This document shows positions 1-6,686 of a DNA stretch of 8,039 nucleotides, piece by piece. Within the stretch, counting starts at the first letter, position 1. Every line of letters starts with the position of its first letter. Under the pieces are notes generated by a model. It worked only from the letters and a program-made list of their open reading frames with translations. It was not told where the DNA came from and searched no databases. The stretch is from an uncultured Eubacteriales bacterium. GTDB taxonomy: Bacteria > Bacillota > Clostridia > Oscillospirales > CAG-272. Made by a program: the position numbers and the translations under genes. The stretch covers positions 1-8,039 of the forward strand of contig CATLAS010000028.1 in assembly GCA_949878535.1 (NCBI GenBank), read 5' to 3'.

Positions 1-37
1 GTGCAAAGGAGGAAGCTCGCCGTTGGCCTCTACCAAC
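1..37. repeat. Probable partial copy of the MITE-like repeat, cut by the window edge
   Basis: The first bases, GTGCAAAGGAGG, match the inner part of the outer hairpin of the repeat family seen complete at 41-185 (TTGTGYAAAGGG). They are followed by a small hairpin, GTTGG (22-26) with CCAAC (33-37), which resembles the variable central hairpin of that family. The remainder would lie left of the window. The match is short, so this is a tentative call. Confidence 0.4.
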
Positions 38-40
38 AAA

Positions 41-185
41 GCCCCCCTTGTGTAAAGGGGGGTGACTCGCTGTAAGCGAGTCGGGGGGATTGTCTGCACA
101 TACTACCGATTTGTTGATTATCAAAAATGATTGTATAACAATCCCTCACCCGCTTCGCGGGAGCTCCCTTTGCACAAGGGAGCCT
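41..185. repeat. MITE-like inverted-repeat element (complete copy)
   Basis: Two related arms face each other. The left arm (41-94) has an outer hairpin CCCCCC-TTGTGTAAA-GGGGGG, a central hairpin ACTCGC-TGTAA-GCGAGT, then GGGGGGATTGT. The right arm (138-185) is the same design reversed: ACAATCCCT, a central hairpin CCCGC-TTC-GCGGG, then GCTCCCTTTGCACAAGGGAGC. GGGATTGT near 86-93 can pair with ACAATCCC at 138-145, so the whole element can fold on itself. The central hairpins differ in sequence but each stays self-complementary. No transposase and no clear target duplication are visible. I recognise this kind of element from gut Clostridia genomes; mobility by a transposase elsewhere is an inference. 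A third copy lies at 7883-7956. Confidence 0.75.
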
Positions 186-372
186 TGTAAAGATTGTGCA
201 TACACGGGAGGTTCCCTTAGCTGGAGAGCAGCCTTGTAATGTTTCTGCATATGCGAGAGCCTCCTTGACTGGAGAGCAGCCTTGTAATGTTTCTACATAC
301 GCAAGTACCCCCTTGACTTGGGGCAGCCTTGTAATGTTTCTGCATACACGGGAGGTTCCCTTAAATTAGGGA
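181..372. repeat. Four tandem units of 47-49 bp
   Basis: Units start at 181, 230, 278 and 325 (49, 48, 47 and 48 bp), and a fifth AGCCTT begins at 373. Each opens with AGCCTTGTAA and most continue with TGTTTCTGCATA. Each ends in a small imperfect hairpin whose arms change between units but mostly still pair: TCC/GGA in unit 1, CTCC/GGAG in unit 2, CCCC/GGGG in unit 3 and TTCCCT/AGGGAA in unit 4. The first unit overlaps the outer end of the MITE-like element (AAGGGAGCC), so the array may have grown from duplicated element ends. No open reading frame or RNA gene fits the region. From 373 to about 449 I see only a weak hairpin, AGCTCT (401-406) with AGAGCT (416-421). Confidence 0.75.
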
Positions 373-449
373 AGCCTTCTTGGGGTTTTATGCTTCACAC
401 AGCTCTCTTTGCCGAAGAGCTTCAAACTGACTGTAAGTCTTTCTTATGC

Positions 450-490
450 AAAAAGAAACGACAACTTTAAAAAAGTTGTCGTTTCTTTTT
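450..490 (-). terminator. Intrinsic terminator of the tRNA-Ser gene
   Basis: A perfect inverted repeat of 18-19 bp (451-468 pairs with 472-489, extended by A450/T490) has a 3-base loop. Read on the minus strand it follows the tRNA directly and ends in a run of T after a GC-containing core (GTTGTCG), as an intrinsic terminator should. Because both outer arms are A/T runs, it could also stop transcription from the plus strand, but there is no plus-strand gene to its left. The tRNA 3' CCA touches the base of the stem, so 3' trimming of the precursor would have to remove the whole hairpin. Confidence 0.85.
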
Positions 491-581
491 GGCGGAGAAG
501 GAGAGATTCGAACTCTCGAACCGCTTTTGACGGTTACACGATTTCCAATCGTGCGCGCTCGACCAGCTACGCGACTTCTCC
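490..581 (-). tRNA. tRNA-Ser (anticodon GGA)
   Basis: Read on the minus strand, the 92-nt gene gives a class II tRNA. The acceptor stem is GGAGAAG/CTTCTCC, and the D-arm stem is GCG/CGC with the AGCTGGTCGA loop. The anticodon stem CACGA/TCGTG holds the loop TTGGAAA with anticodon GGA (plus-strand tcc at 544-546). A long variable arm pairs AACCG with CGGTT, and the T arm is GAGAG-TTCGAAT-CTCTC. The discriminator is G, the serine identity base, followed by an encoded CCA (490-492). The long variable arm also fits serine. It decodes UCC and UCU codons. The gene has its own promoter (620-648), a hairpin in its leader (587-615) and a terminator (450-490), so it is a single-tRNA transcription unit downstream of the arginine operon. 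Confidence 0.97.
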
Positions 582-586
582 ATATA

Positions 587-615
587 GGGCACTCTGGGGT
601 CTCTCCAGAGTGCCC
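587..615 (-). other. Hairpin in the 5' leader of the tRNA-Ser transcript
   Basis: GGGCACTCTGG and its complement form a perfect 11-bp stem (587-597 with 605-615) around a 7-base loop. It sits between the -10 box and the tRNA, only 5 bases (582-586) from the mature 5' end. With the -10 box at 620-625, the transcript should begin around 612-614, so the hairpin would form almost the whole leader. No T run follows on the minus strand, so it does not look like a terminator for that strand. A role in RNase P processing or precursor stability is an inference. Confidence 0.6.
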
Positions 616-619
616 TGTT

Positions 620-648
620 ATTATATCACATCTGTCTGAAAAAATCAA
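620..648 (-). promoter_or_regulatory. Promoter of tRNA-Ser
   Basis: On the minus strand there is a perfect -10 box TATAAT (plus-strand attata, 620-625) and a -35 box TTGATT (plus-strand aatcaa, 643-648; 4 of 6 consensus) with exactly 17 bases between them. Transcription would start near 613 and read into the tRNA at 581. The -35 box lies inside one arm of the terminator of the upstream carB-dapF operon (638-666), so termination and initiation signals share bases. Confidence 0.75.
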
Positions 649-666
649 GCAGTTTTTGATTTTTTC
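638..666 (-). terminator. Intrinsic terminator of the arg-car-dapF operon
   Basis: On the minus strand, 26 bases after the stop codon of carB-dapF, GAAAAAATCAA pairs with TTGATTTTTTC (11 bp; plus-strand arms 656-666 and 638-648) around a 7-base loop, giving a stem whose second half is the T run. The stem is AT-rich, so it is weaker than the tRNA terminator at 450-490 and some read-through into the tRNA is plausible. No other stop signal is visible between the gene and the tRNA. Confidence 0.65.
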
Positions 667-691
667 TTTATACTTATTTGAAATAGATCCC

Positions 692-3600
692 TTACAGCTC
701 TACTTCCCCTTCGTAAACCAGCTTTGCTTCCCCGGTAAGGGTCACACCCTCATCCGTATAGCGCACGATCAAATCACCGCCGGGCAGCTTCACTGTCACA
801 TCCGTGCCTTTCTTGAAGTATCCCAAACGGGTAGCAGCTACTACCGCCGCGCACGCACCGGTACCGCAGGCAAGGGTTTCACCGTTACCGCGTTCCCACA
901 CACGCATTTTCAGGGTTGCTTCATTAACCACACGGACAAACTCTGTGTTGATACGATCCGGGAAAATATCTGCGTTTTCAAACTGAGGGCCTACCGTTTC
1001 AATATCCACATCGTCCACACGGCTGCAAAATACTACGCAGTGGGGGTTACCCACAGAAACACAGGTAATTGCATATTCCTCACCACCAATTGTTACCGGG
1101 CGATTGACAATTTCATCTCCAGTGAGGGTCGTGCGGATATCCGCGGGATTTAGACTTGCCTGACCCATATCAACGGAAACGGAAGAAACTTTTCCGTTCA
1201 TGGTGTACAGACGCAGAGTCCGAACGCCGCTGGCAGTTTCAATCTGCACCACTTTTTTCGACGTTACGCCGGTATCATACAAATATTTTGCCACGCAGCG
1301 GATGCTGTTGCCCGCCATTTTGCCTTCACTGCCGTCCTGGTTGAAGATCCGCATTTTTGCGTCTGCGATGTGGGATTTTTCCATAAGAACGATACCGGTG
1401 CCGCCGATGCCGCAGTTTCGGTCACACAGAGCAACGCAAAGAGATTCGGGACAGGTAATCTTTTCATCAAAGTTATCAATGAAGATATAATCGTTGCCGC
1501 TTCCTTCCATTTTAGAGAAATGCACCTTCTGCCGCTTGGTACGCATGTTGTTGATGTCCACCGTCTCAGTGTTTTGCTGATTATAGCGGGACGCAAAAAT
1601 ATCTGCAAGGGCATTTGCCGTATCCAGAGAAGTGAGACATGCGATAGACAGCTGAATTGCGCGGCGATGCAGGGTAATGTAATCGCCTACTGTGTCATCA
1701 TGGACCGCACCGGTATAGATCACATAGCTAACCTTGCCGGATTCCAGCAACTGCATCATATCGTCGCCCTGATCCATGCTGCAAACGGTATTTACTTCGA
1801 TACCAAGCTGTGCAATCGTCTTTGCGGTATCGGGAGTTGCATAAATTTCAATGCCAAGATCGTGGAATTTCTTTGCCAGGGTTACAACCTCAAAGCTGTC
1901 ATGCTCGCACACGCTGATCAGCGCGCCGATTTTTCCGTGACTGGGAAGTTTGAGATCGAAGCCTGCGGAAGTGAGACCCTTGAACAGGGCTTCTGCCATA
2001 GTCCGTCCAATACCCAGCACTTCACCGGTGGATTTCATTTCCGGACCGAGGATGGAGTTTACATCAGACAGCTTCTCAAAGGAGAACACAGGCACTTTTA
2101 CTGCGAAATACGGCGGGGTCTTATACAGACCTGTGCCGTAGCCAAGATCCGCAAGGGCTGCACCAGTCATAACCCGGCTGGCGATATCCACCAGCGGCAC
2201 ACCGGTAACCTTACTGATATAAGGCACGGTACGAGATGCACGGGGGTTCACTTCGATTACATACAGTTCCCCGTGATAAATTAGATACTGGATGTTGACA
2301 AGCCCCTTAGTACCAAGAGAAAGCGCAAGCTTCGTGGAACAGTCGATAACTTTTTCCAGCATCAAGTCATTGAGGTTATAAGGCGGGTACACAGCGATGG
2401 AGTCTCCGGAGTGGACGCCTGCCCGTTCGATATGCTCCATGATACCGGGGATGAGCACATCCTTACCGTCGGAGATAACGTCTACCTCAAGTTCTGTGCC
2501 CATCATATATTTATCAACCAGCACAGGATTATCGATCTCACCGGACAGAATGATCTTCATATACCGGCGTACACTTTCGTCATCATAAGCAATGGTCATA
2601 TTCTGACCGCCGATTACATAGGAGGGACGAAGCAACACAGGATATCCCAGCTCATTTGCCGCTGCAAGGGCTTCTTCGCAGGTCATAACGCCGTGCCCCT
2701 TGGGACGGCGGATAGAGAATTTCTCTAAAAGTGCGTCAAACCGTTCTCTGTCCTCGGCGATATCAATGCCGTCTGCGGAGGTACCCAAAATTTGGATTCC
2801 GTTTTCGTCCAGAAGCTTGGTAAGTTTGATCGCCGTTTGTCCGCCGAATGCAACCACCACGCCTACGGGATTTTCCGCCTTAATGATGTTCATAACATCT
2901 TCGGGACACAGAGGCTCAAAGTACAGACGGTCTGCTGTATCATAGTCTGTGGAAACTGTTTCCGGGTTGTTGTTGACAATGACCACATCATAGCCCAATT
3001 CTTTCAGCGTCCACACACAGTGTACGGAAGAATAGTCAAACTCGATACCCTGTCCGATCCGGATGGGACCGCTTCCGAGTACCATAATAACCGGTTTTCC
3101 GCTTTTGGGGAAAGAACGAGATTCGCATTCTTTATCATAAGTGGAATAGAAATAGGGGGTCTGTGCGGCAAATTCTGCACCGCAGGTATCAACCATTTTA
3201 TATACCGCAGTAGAATCCGGCAGATCCTTCCGTCCACTGAGGGCGGTAATTGCCGCGTCAGTGTAGCCCAGCTTCTTTGCAGTATAGTAGTCTTCATCGG
3301 ACAGTCCATCAGCAATTTTCTTTTCAAAATCTGCAAGCCGCTTCAGTTTGTTTAGGAACCAGCGGTCAATCTTTGTAATACTGAAGATTTCATCTATATC
3401 CATGCCGCCCTTCAAGGCTTCAAACACAGTGAAAATCCGCACGTCGTCCTGAGCTGCAAGACGTTCCTTCAGAGGAAGCGCTGTTTTCGGCTCCATATTC
3501 AGGGTATCCTGAGAAATCTCCGCGCCACGGACTGCTTTCATAACAGCCATTTCAAAGGAGGGTGCAATGGACATAACCTCGCCGGTCGCTTTCATCTGAG

Positions 3601-4723
3601 TACCCAGCTTCCGGCTGGAATTGACAAATTTATCAAAAGGCCATTTGGGGAATTTCAGAACCACATAGTCTACAGTAGGTTCAAAGCAGGCGCAGGTTTT
3701 GCCGGTAATTTCGTTCTGAATTTCATCAAGCGTATAGCCAAGAGCCAGCTGGGTGGTAACCTTTGCAATGGGGTATCCGGTTGCTTTAGATGCAAGAGCA
3801 GAAGAACGGGACACACGGGGGTTTACTTCGATCACTGCATATTCAAAAGAATCCGGGTTCAGTGCAAACTGACAGTTACAGCCGCCCACAATGCCCAGCT
3901 CGGACACGATATCCAAAGATGCGGAACGGAGCATCTGATATTCTGTATTAGACAAAGTCAATGCAGGCGCCACAACGATGGAATCTCCGGTATGCACGCC
4001 CACGGGGTCAAAGTTCTCCATGGAACAGATTGCAATGGCGTTGCCGGCAGCATCCCGCATTACTTCAAATTCGATTTCTTTCCATCCGGCGATATACCGT
4101 TCGATAAGGACCTGGGTGATCGGGGACACGTCCAAACCGGTCCGTGCGATGACCCGCAGTTCTTCTTCACTGTAGGCAACACCGCCGCCACCGCCACCAA
4201 GGGTAAAGGCAGGGCGTACAATTACGGGATACCCGCCGATGCGTTTTGCCACTTCCAGGCAGTCTTCCACCGTATTTGCAATATCGGAAGGCACTACCGG
4301 CTGGCCGATTTTCGCCATGGTATCCTTGAACATCTGCCGGTCTTCCGCCCGGTCAATAGCGCGGGCATCTGTACCAAGCAAACGCACGCCTTGTTCTTCC
4401 AGATATCCATCTTTGGAAAGCTGCATTGCCAAAGTCAGACCGGTTTGTCCGCCAAGTCCCGCAAGGAGACTGTCTGGACGTTCTTTTTCAATAATACGCT
4501 TAACAGTCTCCACAGTCAGGGGTTCCAAATAGATTTCATCCGCAAGGGCATTGTCTGTCATAATGGTAGCTGGGTTTGAGTTGACCAGCACCACATTGAC
4601 GCCCGCCTTTTTCAGCACGCGGCACGCCTGCGCGCCTGCGTAGTCGAACTCTGCTGCCTGCCCGATTACGATCGGCCCGCTTCCGATCATCAGTACCTTT
4701 TTAATATTCTTATTCAGCGGCAT
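692..4723 (-). CDS. carB: Carbamoyl-phosphate synthase large subunit fused to diaminopimelate epimerase-like domain
   Basis: One 1343-residue frame. Residues 1-1050 are a full CarB, which makes carbamoyl phosphate from bicarbonate, ATP and CarA-supplied ammonia. Two ATP-grasp halves are visible: the first with GSGPIVIGQAAEFDYAG, EDRQMF (127-132) and EVNPRVSRSS (299-308), the second with GSGPIRIGQGIEFDYSS and EVNPRASRTV (824-833). An allosteric MGS-like domain spans about 930-1045. After a linker of about 20 residues, 1060-1343 match DapF, which interconverts LL- and meso-diaminopimelate: MEGSGNDY, SVGNPH, NTEFV and ERGNGETLACGTGACAA. The second catalytic Cys is present (C1286) but the first is Ala (A1137, AGNSIRC for CGNGxRC). 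Start M (4723) is chosen because GGGAGG (4732-4737) lies 8 bases upstream and the protein then begins like other CarBs; it overlaps carA by 14 bases. M1060 could be an old dapF start, with only a weak GGTGG before it. CarB function is secure; epimerase activity is doubtful. Confidence 0.93.
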   Translation of the reverse strand: MPLNKNIKKVLMIGSGPIVIGQAAEFDYAGAQACRVLKKAGVNVVLVNSNPATIMTDNALADEIYLEPLTVETVKRIIEKERPDSLLAGLGGQTGLTLAMQLSKDGYLEEQGVRLLGTDARAIDRAEDRQMFKDTMAKIGQPVVPSDIANTVEDCLEVAKRIGGYPVIVRPAFTLGGGGGGVAYSEEELRVIARTGLDVSPITQVLIERYIAGWKEIEFEVMRDAAGNAIAICSMENFDPVGVHTGDSIVVAPALTLSNTEYQMLRSASLDIVSELGIVGGCNCQFALNPDSFEYAVIEVNPRVSRSSALASKATGYPIAKVTTQLALGYTLDEIQNEITGKTCACFEPTVDYVVLKFPKWPFDKFVNSSRKLGTQMKATGEVMSIAPSFEMAVMKAVRGAEISQDTLNMEPKTALPLKERLAAQDDVRIFTVFEALKGGMDIDEIFSITKIDRWFLNKLKRLADFEKKIADGLSDEDYYTAKKLGYTDAAITALSGRKDLPDSTAVYKMVDTCGAEFAAQTPYFYSTYDKECESRSFPKSGKPVIMVLGSGPIRIGQGIEFDYSSVHCVWTLKELGYDVVIVNNNPETVSTDYDTADRLYFEPLCPEDVMNIIKAENPVGVVVAFGGQTAIKLTKLLDENGIQILGTSADGIDIAEDRERFDALLEKFSIRRPKGHGVMTCEEALAAANELGYPVLLRPSYVIGGQNMTIAYDDESVRRYMKIILSGEIDNPVLVDKYMMGTELEVDVISDGKDVLIPGIMEHIERAGVHSGDSIAVYPPYNLNDLMLEKVIDCSTKLALSLGTKGLVNIQYLIYHGELYVIEVNPRASRTVPYISKVTGVPLVDIASRVMTGAALADLGYGTGLYKTPPYFAVKVPVFSFEKLSDVNSILGPEMKSTGEVLGIGRTMAEALFKGLTSAGFDLKLPSHGKIGALISVCEHDSFEVVTLAKKFHDLGIEIYATPDTAKTIAQLGIEVNTVCSMDQGDDMMQLLESGKVSYVIYTGAVHDDTVGDYITLHRRAIQLSIACLTSLDTANALADIFASRYNQQNTETVDINNMRTKRQKVHFSKMEGSGNDYIFIDNFDEKITCPESLCVALCDRNCGIGGTGIVLMEKSHIADAKMRIFNQDGSEGKMAGNSIRCVAKYLYDTGVTSKKVVQIETASGVRTLRLYTMNGKVSSVSVDMGQASLNPADIRTTLTGDEIVNRPVTIGGEEYAITCVSVGNPHCVVFCSRVDDVDIETVGPQFENADIFPDRINTEFVRVVNEATLKMRVWERGNGETLACGTGACAAVVAATRLGYFKKGTDVTVKLPGGDLIVRYTDEGVTLTGEAKLVYEGEVEL

Positions 4724-5795
4724 TGTCTGAACCTCCCATCCATGCAAAGAACTGGTCGAACAAATAGTTTGTGTCCAGCGGGCCGGAGCAAGCCTCCGGG
4801 TGGAACTGAACAGAGAAGGCATGGAGGGCGGGGTATTCCACTCCCTCGCAGGTGCCGTCGTTTGCGTTGATCATAGTAACCCGACCCACATCACCGATAC
4901 TGTCGGACACCACTGCGTAGCCGTGGTTCTGGCAGGTGATATACGTCCGTTTTCCGTAAAGCTCTTTGGCAGGCTGGTTGGCGCCTCTGTGACCGTATTT
5001 CAATTTTACAGTTTTACCACCGTTTGCAAGCGCCAAAAGCTGGTGACCCAAACAAATTCCGAAAATCGGCACTTTGCCCAGCAGGTTCCTGATTTCTCGG
5101 ATGCAGCCGGTATTTTCCGTAGGATCTCCGGGGCCGTTGGAAAGCATTACCCCGTCCGGTTTTCCGGCAAGGATTTCCTCCGCCGTTGTGTTATAAGGTA
5201 CGACCGTTACGGTACAGCCCCGTTTGGTAAGCTCCCGTACGATATTCATTTTAAAGCCGTAGTCAATCAGTGTTACCTTGAATTTCTCTTCTCCGTTTGC
5301 CGGATATATGGACGGAGATTGGCAGGACACGCTTTTTACCGCGTCCTTGATGGTATATGTATGCACATCCGTCAGATCCTCGGGGATGCTGTCTGTAATA
5401 ATGGCGTTCATAACGCCTTCTTCCCGAATGATCCGGGTGATTTCCCGGGTATCTACGCCCCAAATACCGGGGATTCCTGCTTTTTTGAGGAACTCATCTA
5501 CCGTTCCCTCGCTGCGGAAGTTGGAAGGTGTATCGCACCATTCCCGCACCACGTATCCTTTTGCGGCGGGCTTCCCTTCAAAATCTTCGCTGATCATGCC
5601 GTAATTCCCGATCAGGGGGAAGGTTTGCAGCACAATCTGTCCAAAGTAGCTGGGGTCGGTGAGAGTTTCAATATACCCCACCATGCCGGTGGTGAATACC
5701 AATTCGCCCACAGTGTCCGTCTCGGCGCCGAACCGGTACCCCTCGAACACCTGTCCCCCGTCCAAAATCAAATACGCTTTTTTCATACTATCCAT
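4710..5795 (-). CDS. carA: Carbamoyl-phosphate synthase small (glutaminase) subunit
   Basis: CarA hydrolyses glutamine and passes ammonia to CarB through the complex's internal tunnel. The 361-residue length is normal. Residues 1-150 are the N-terminal CPSase small-chain domain (ELVFTTGMVGYIETLTDPSY, and GVDTREITR at 113-121). Residues 173-355 are a class I glutamine amidotransferase domain with the oxyanion region SNGPGDP (219-225), nucleophile C248 in GICLGHQ, and H332 and E334 in FHPEA, so the catalytic triad is complete. The start at 5795 is preferred over the Met three codons later because AAAGG (5801-5805) lies 5 bases before it. It follows the argF-like gene by 42 bases with no visible promoter and overlaps carB by 14 bases. 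Nothing in it is unusual; this subunit looks fully functional. Confidence 0.96.
   Translation of the reverse strand: MDSMKKAYLILDGGQVFEGYRFGAETDTVGELVFTTGMVGYIETLTDPSYFGQIVLQTFPLIGNYGMISEDFEGKPAAKGYVVREWCDTPSNFRSEGTVDEFLKKAGIPGIWGVDTREITRIIREEGVMNAIITDSIPEDLTDVHTYTIKDAVKSVSCQSPSIYPANGEEKFKVTLIDYGFKMNIVRELTKRGCTVTVVPYNTTAEEILAGKPDGVMLSNGPGDPTENTGCIREIRNLLGKVPIFGICLGHQLLALANGGKTVKLKYGHRGANQPAKELYGKRTYITCQNHGYAVVSDSIGDVGRVTMINANDGTCEGVEYPALHAFSVQFHPEACSGPLDTNYLFDQFFAWMGGSDNAAE
4732..4737 (-). promoter_or_regulatory. Ribosome binding site that fixes the carB start
   Basis: GGGAGG on the minus strand lies 8 bases before the ATG at 4721-4723 and inside the last codons of carA. The frame is open 33 codons further upstream (to 4822), but that extension runs through carA codons and has no family resemblance, so this site decides the start. 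The placement implies translational coupling of carA and carB, which fits the need for the two subunits in equal amounts. Confidence 0.8.
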
Positions 5796-5837
5796 TTACA
5801 CCTTTCTTTGGCTTCTTTTCCCATCCTGCTTATATCC

Positions 5838-6686
5838 TCACTGCAGCAGCAGCTTTACAAGGAGCGCTTTTATCACGTGGAGCTTGTTCTCCGTTTGATC
5901 GTAAATTTCTTCCGTATGGGCGGCAAACACCTCTTCGGAAACCTCACCGCCCCGCTTTGCCGGCTGTCTGTGAAGCACCAGCATATCGGGTTTACCAGCA
6001 CAGACAATCACATTGTCAATTTCTCCCCACGGAGAAAGGGGACCTGTATATATCACATCGGCGCCTGCTGCGGCGTCGGCAAGGTTATCATACTTCGTCC
6101 AACCACCGCAGTCCAGAACTGCGCCGGTTTCTTCCGCACAGGGTGCGGTCATCGTTGCAACGTCCATTCCCAACGCCAGCGCACCTGCACTGAGACTGTT
6201 TGCCGCAGCGCCAGTGGGTCCGGCATAGCAAAGGCGAAGTCCTTTGAAGGATCCGCACCGCTCCCGAATCGTCATCAGGTCCGCAAGGGTTCCGCAGGGA
6301 TCCGCCAAATCGGAAGCTCCGTTGAGAACAGGCACACCGCTTTCCTGTGCGAAATCGGTCAGCACCATATGGGGTAGTGCACGCAGGGCAATCACATCCA
6401 CAAAACGGGAATAGCACTGTGCGCTTTCCCGGATGCGGGACCCGTCCTGTTCTCGCAGGCTGTCTGCGGGCAGGGACACTGCCTGACCGCCCAAATCATA
6501 CATCCCTACTTCCAAACAAATCCGGGTACGGGAAGAGGAGCTTCCCGGCACGATGCCTAGGGTTTTGCCCTGCAGCATGGGATGAGACACCCGGTGCTGT
6601 TTTTCATATTTCAACTGATCTGCCAGATTCAAAATTTCATGGATTTGCTTAGGCTGCAAATCCGACATGGTGAGAAAATTTTTCAT
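5838..6686 (-). CDS. argF: Ornithine carbamoyltransferase-like protein with eroded active-site motifs
   Basis: By position and fold this is ArgF, which makes citrulline from ornithine and carbamoyl phosphate. Recognisable family pieces are SSRTR (51-55, usual STRTR), EVGMYDLGGQAV, R102, FAQESGVPVLNGASDL, ADLMTI, KGLRLCYAG and VIYT. Key residues differ: HPCQ is D129-P-C-G132; the ornithine-binding GDGNN region is GPTGA (156-160); the Asp of TDVW is G215; the SMG loop is SPWG (218-221); the Cys of HCLP is R240 (HRQP); the Arg of ENRLH is K268. About 20 residues between the SMG and HCLP positions are missing, which largely explains the 282-residue length against roughly 300-335 in the family. 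The frame is intact, and its ATG overlaps the argD stop as ATGA, so it is coupled to argD. It may be a pseudoenzyme, a regulatory subunit, or a carbamoyltransferase for another substrate. Membership of the superfamily is firm; OTC activity is not. Confidence 0.8.
   Translation of the reverse strand: MKNFLTMSDLQPKQIHEILNLADQLKYEKQHRVSHPMLQGKTLGIVPGSSSSRTRICLEVGMYDLGGQAVSLPADSLREQDGSRIRESAQCYSRFVDVIALRALPHMVLTDFAQESGVPVLNGASDLADPCGTLADLMTIRERCGSFKGLRLCYAGPTGAAANSLSAGALALGMDVATMTAPCAEETGAVLDCGGWTKYDNLADAAAGADVIYTGPLSPWGEIDNVIVCAGKPDMLVLHRQPAKRGGEVSEEVFAAHTEEIYDQTENKLHVIKALLVKLLLQ

Noticed and set aside
181..372. CRISPR array
   Set aside because: There are only four units, the would-be spacers are related to one another and not unique, unit length drifts between 47 and 49, and no cas gene is present.
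587..615. Terminator for the arg-car-dapF operon
   Set aside because: No T run follows on the minus strand, and it lies downstream of a good -10 box. The hairpin at 638-666 is the better terminator.
446..1153. Plus-strand open frame of 235 codons running across the tRNA and the end of dapF
   Set aside because: It passes through the terminator and the complement of tRNA-Ser and then runs antisense to dapF, so it cannot be a real gene.
1264..1614. Minus-strand open frame of 116 codons at the CarB-DapF junction in another frame
   Set aside because: It is an overlapping frame within the fusion gene with no similarity to a known protein. The main frame has the conserved DapF motifs.
1370..2284. 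Plus-strand open frame of 304 codons opposite carB-dapF
   Set aside because: It is a shadow of the carB frame with no recognisable domain and no convincing ribosome binding site.
4724..4822. Upstream in-frame ATG giving carB 33 extra residues
   Set aside because: The extension is carA coding sequence in another frame. A strong GGGAGG lies 8 bases before the Met at 4723.
4800..6377. Long plus-strand open frame of 525 codons opposite carA and the argF-like gene
   Set aside because: It lies antisense to two clearly recognised genes, has no family motifs, and its composition follows from the codon use of the opposite strand.
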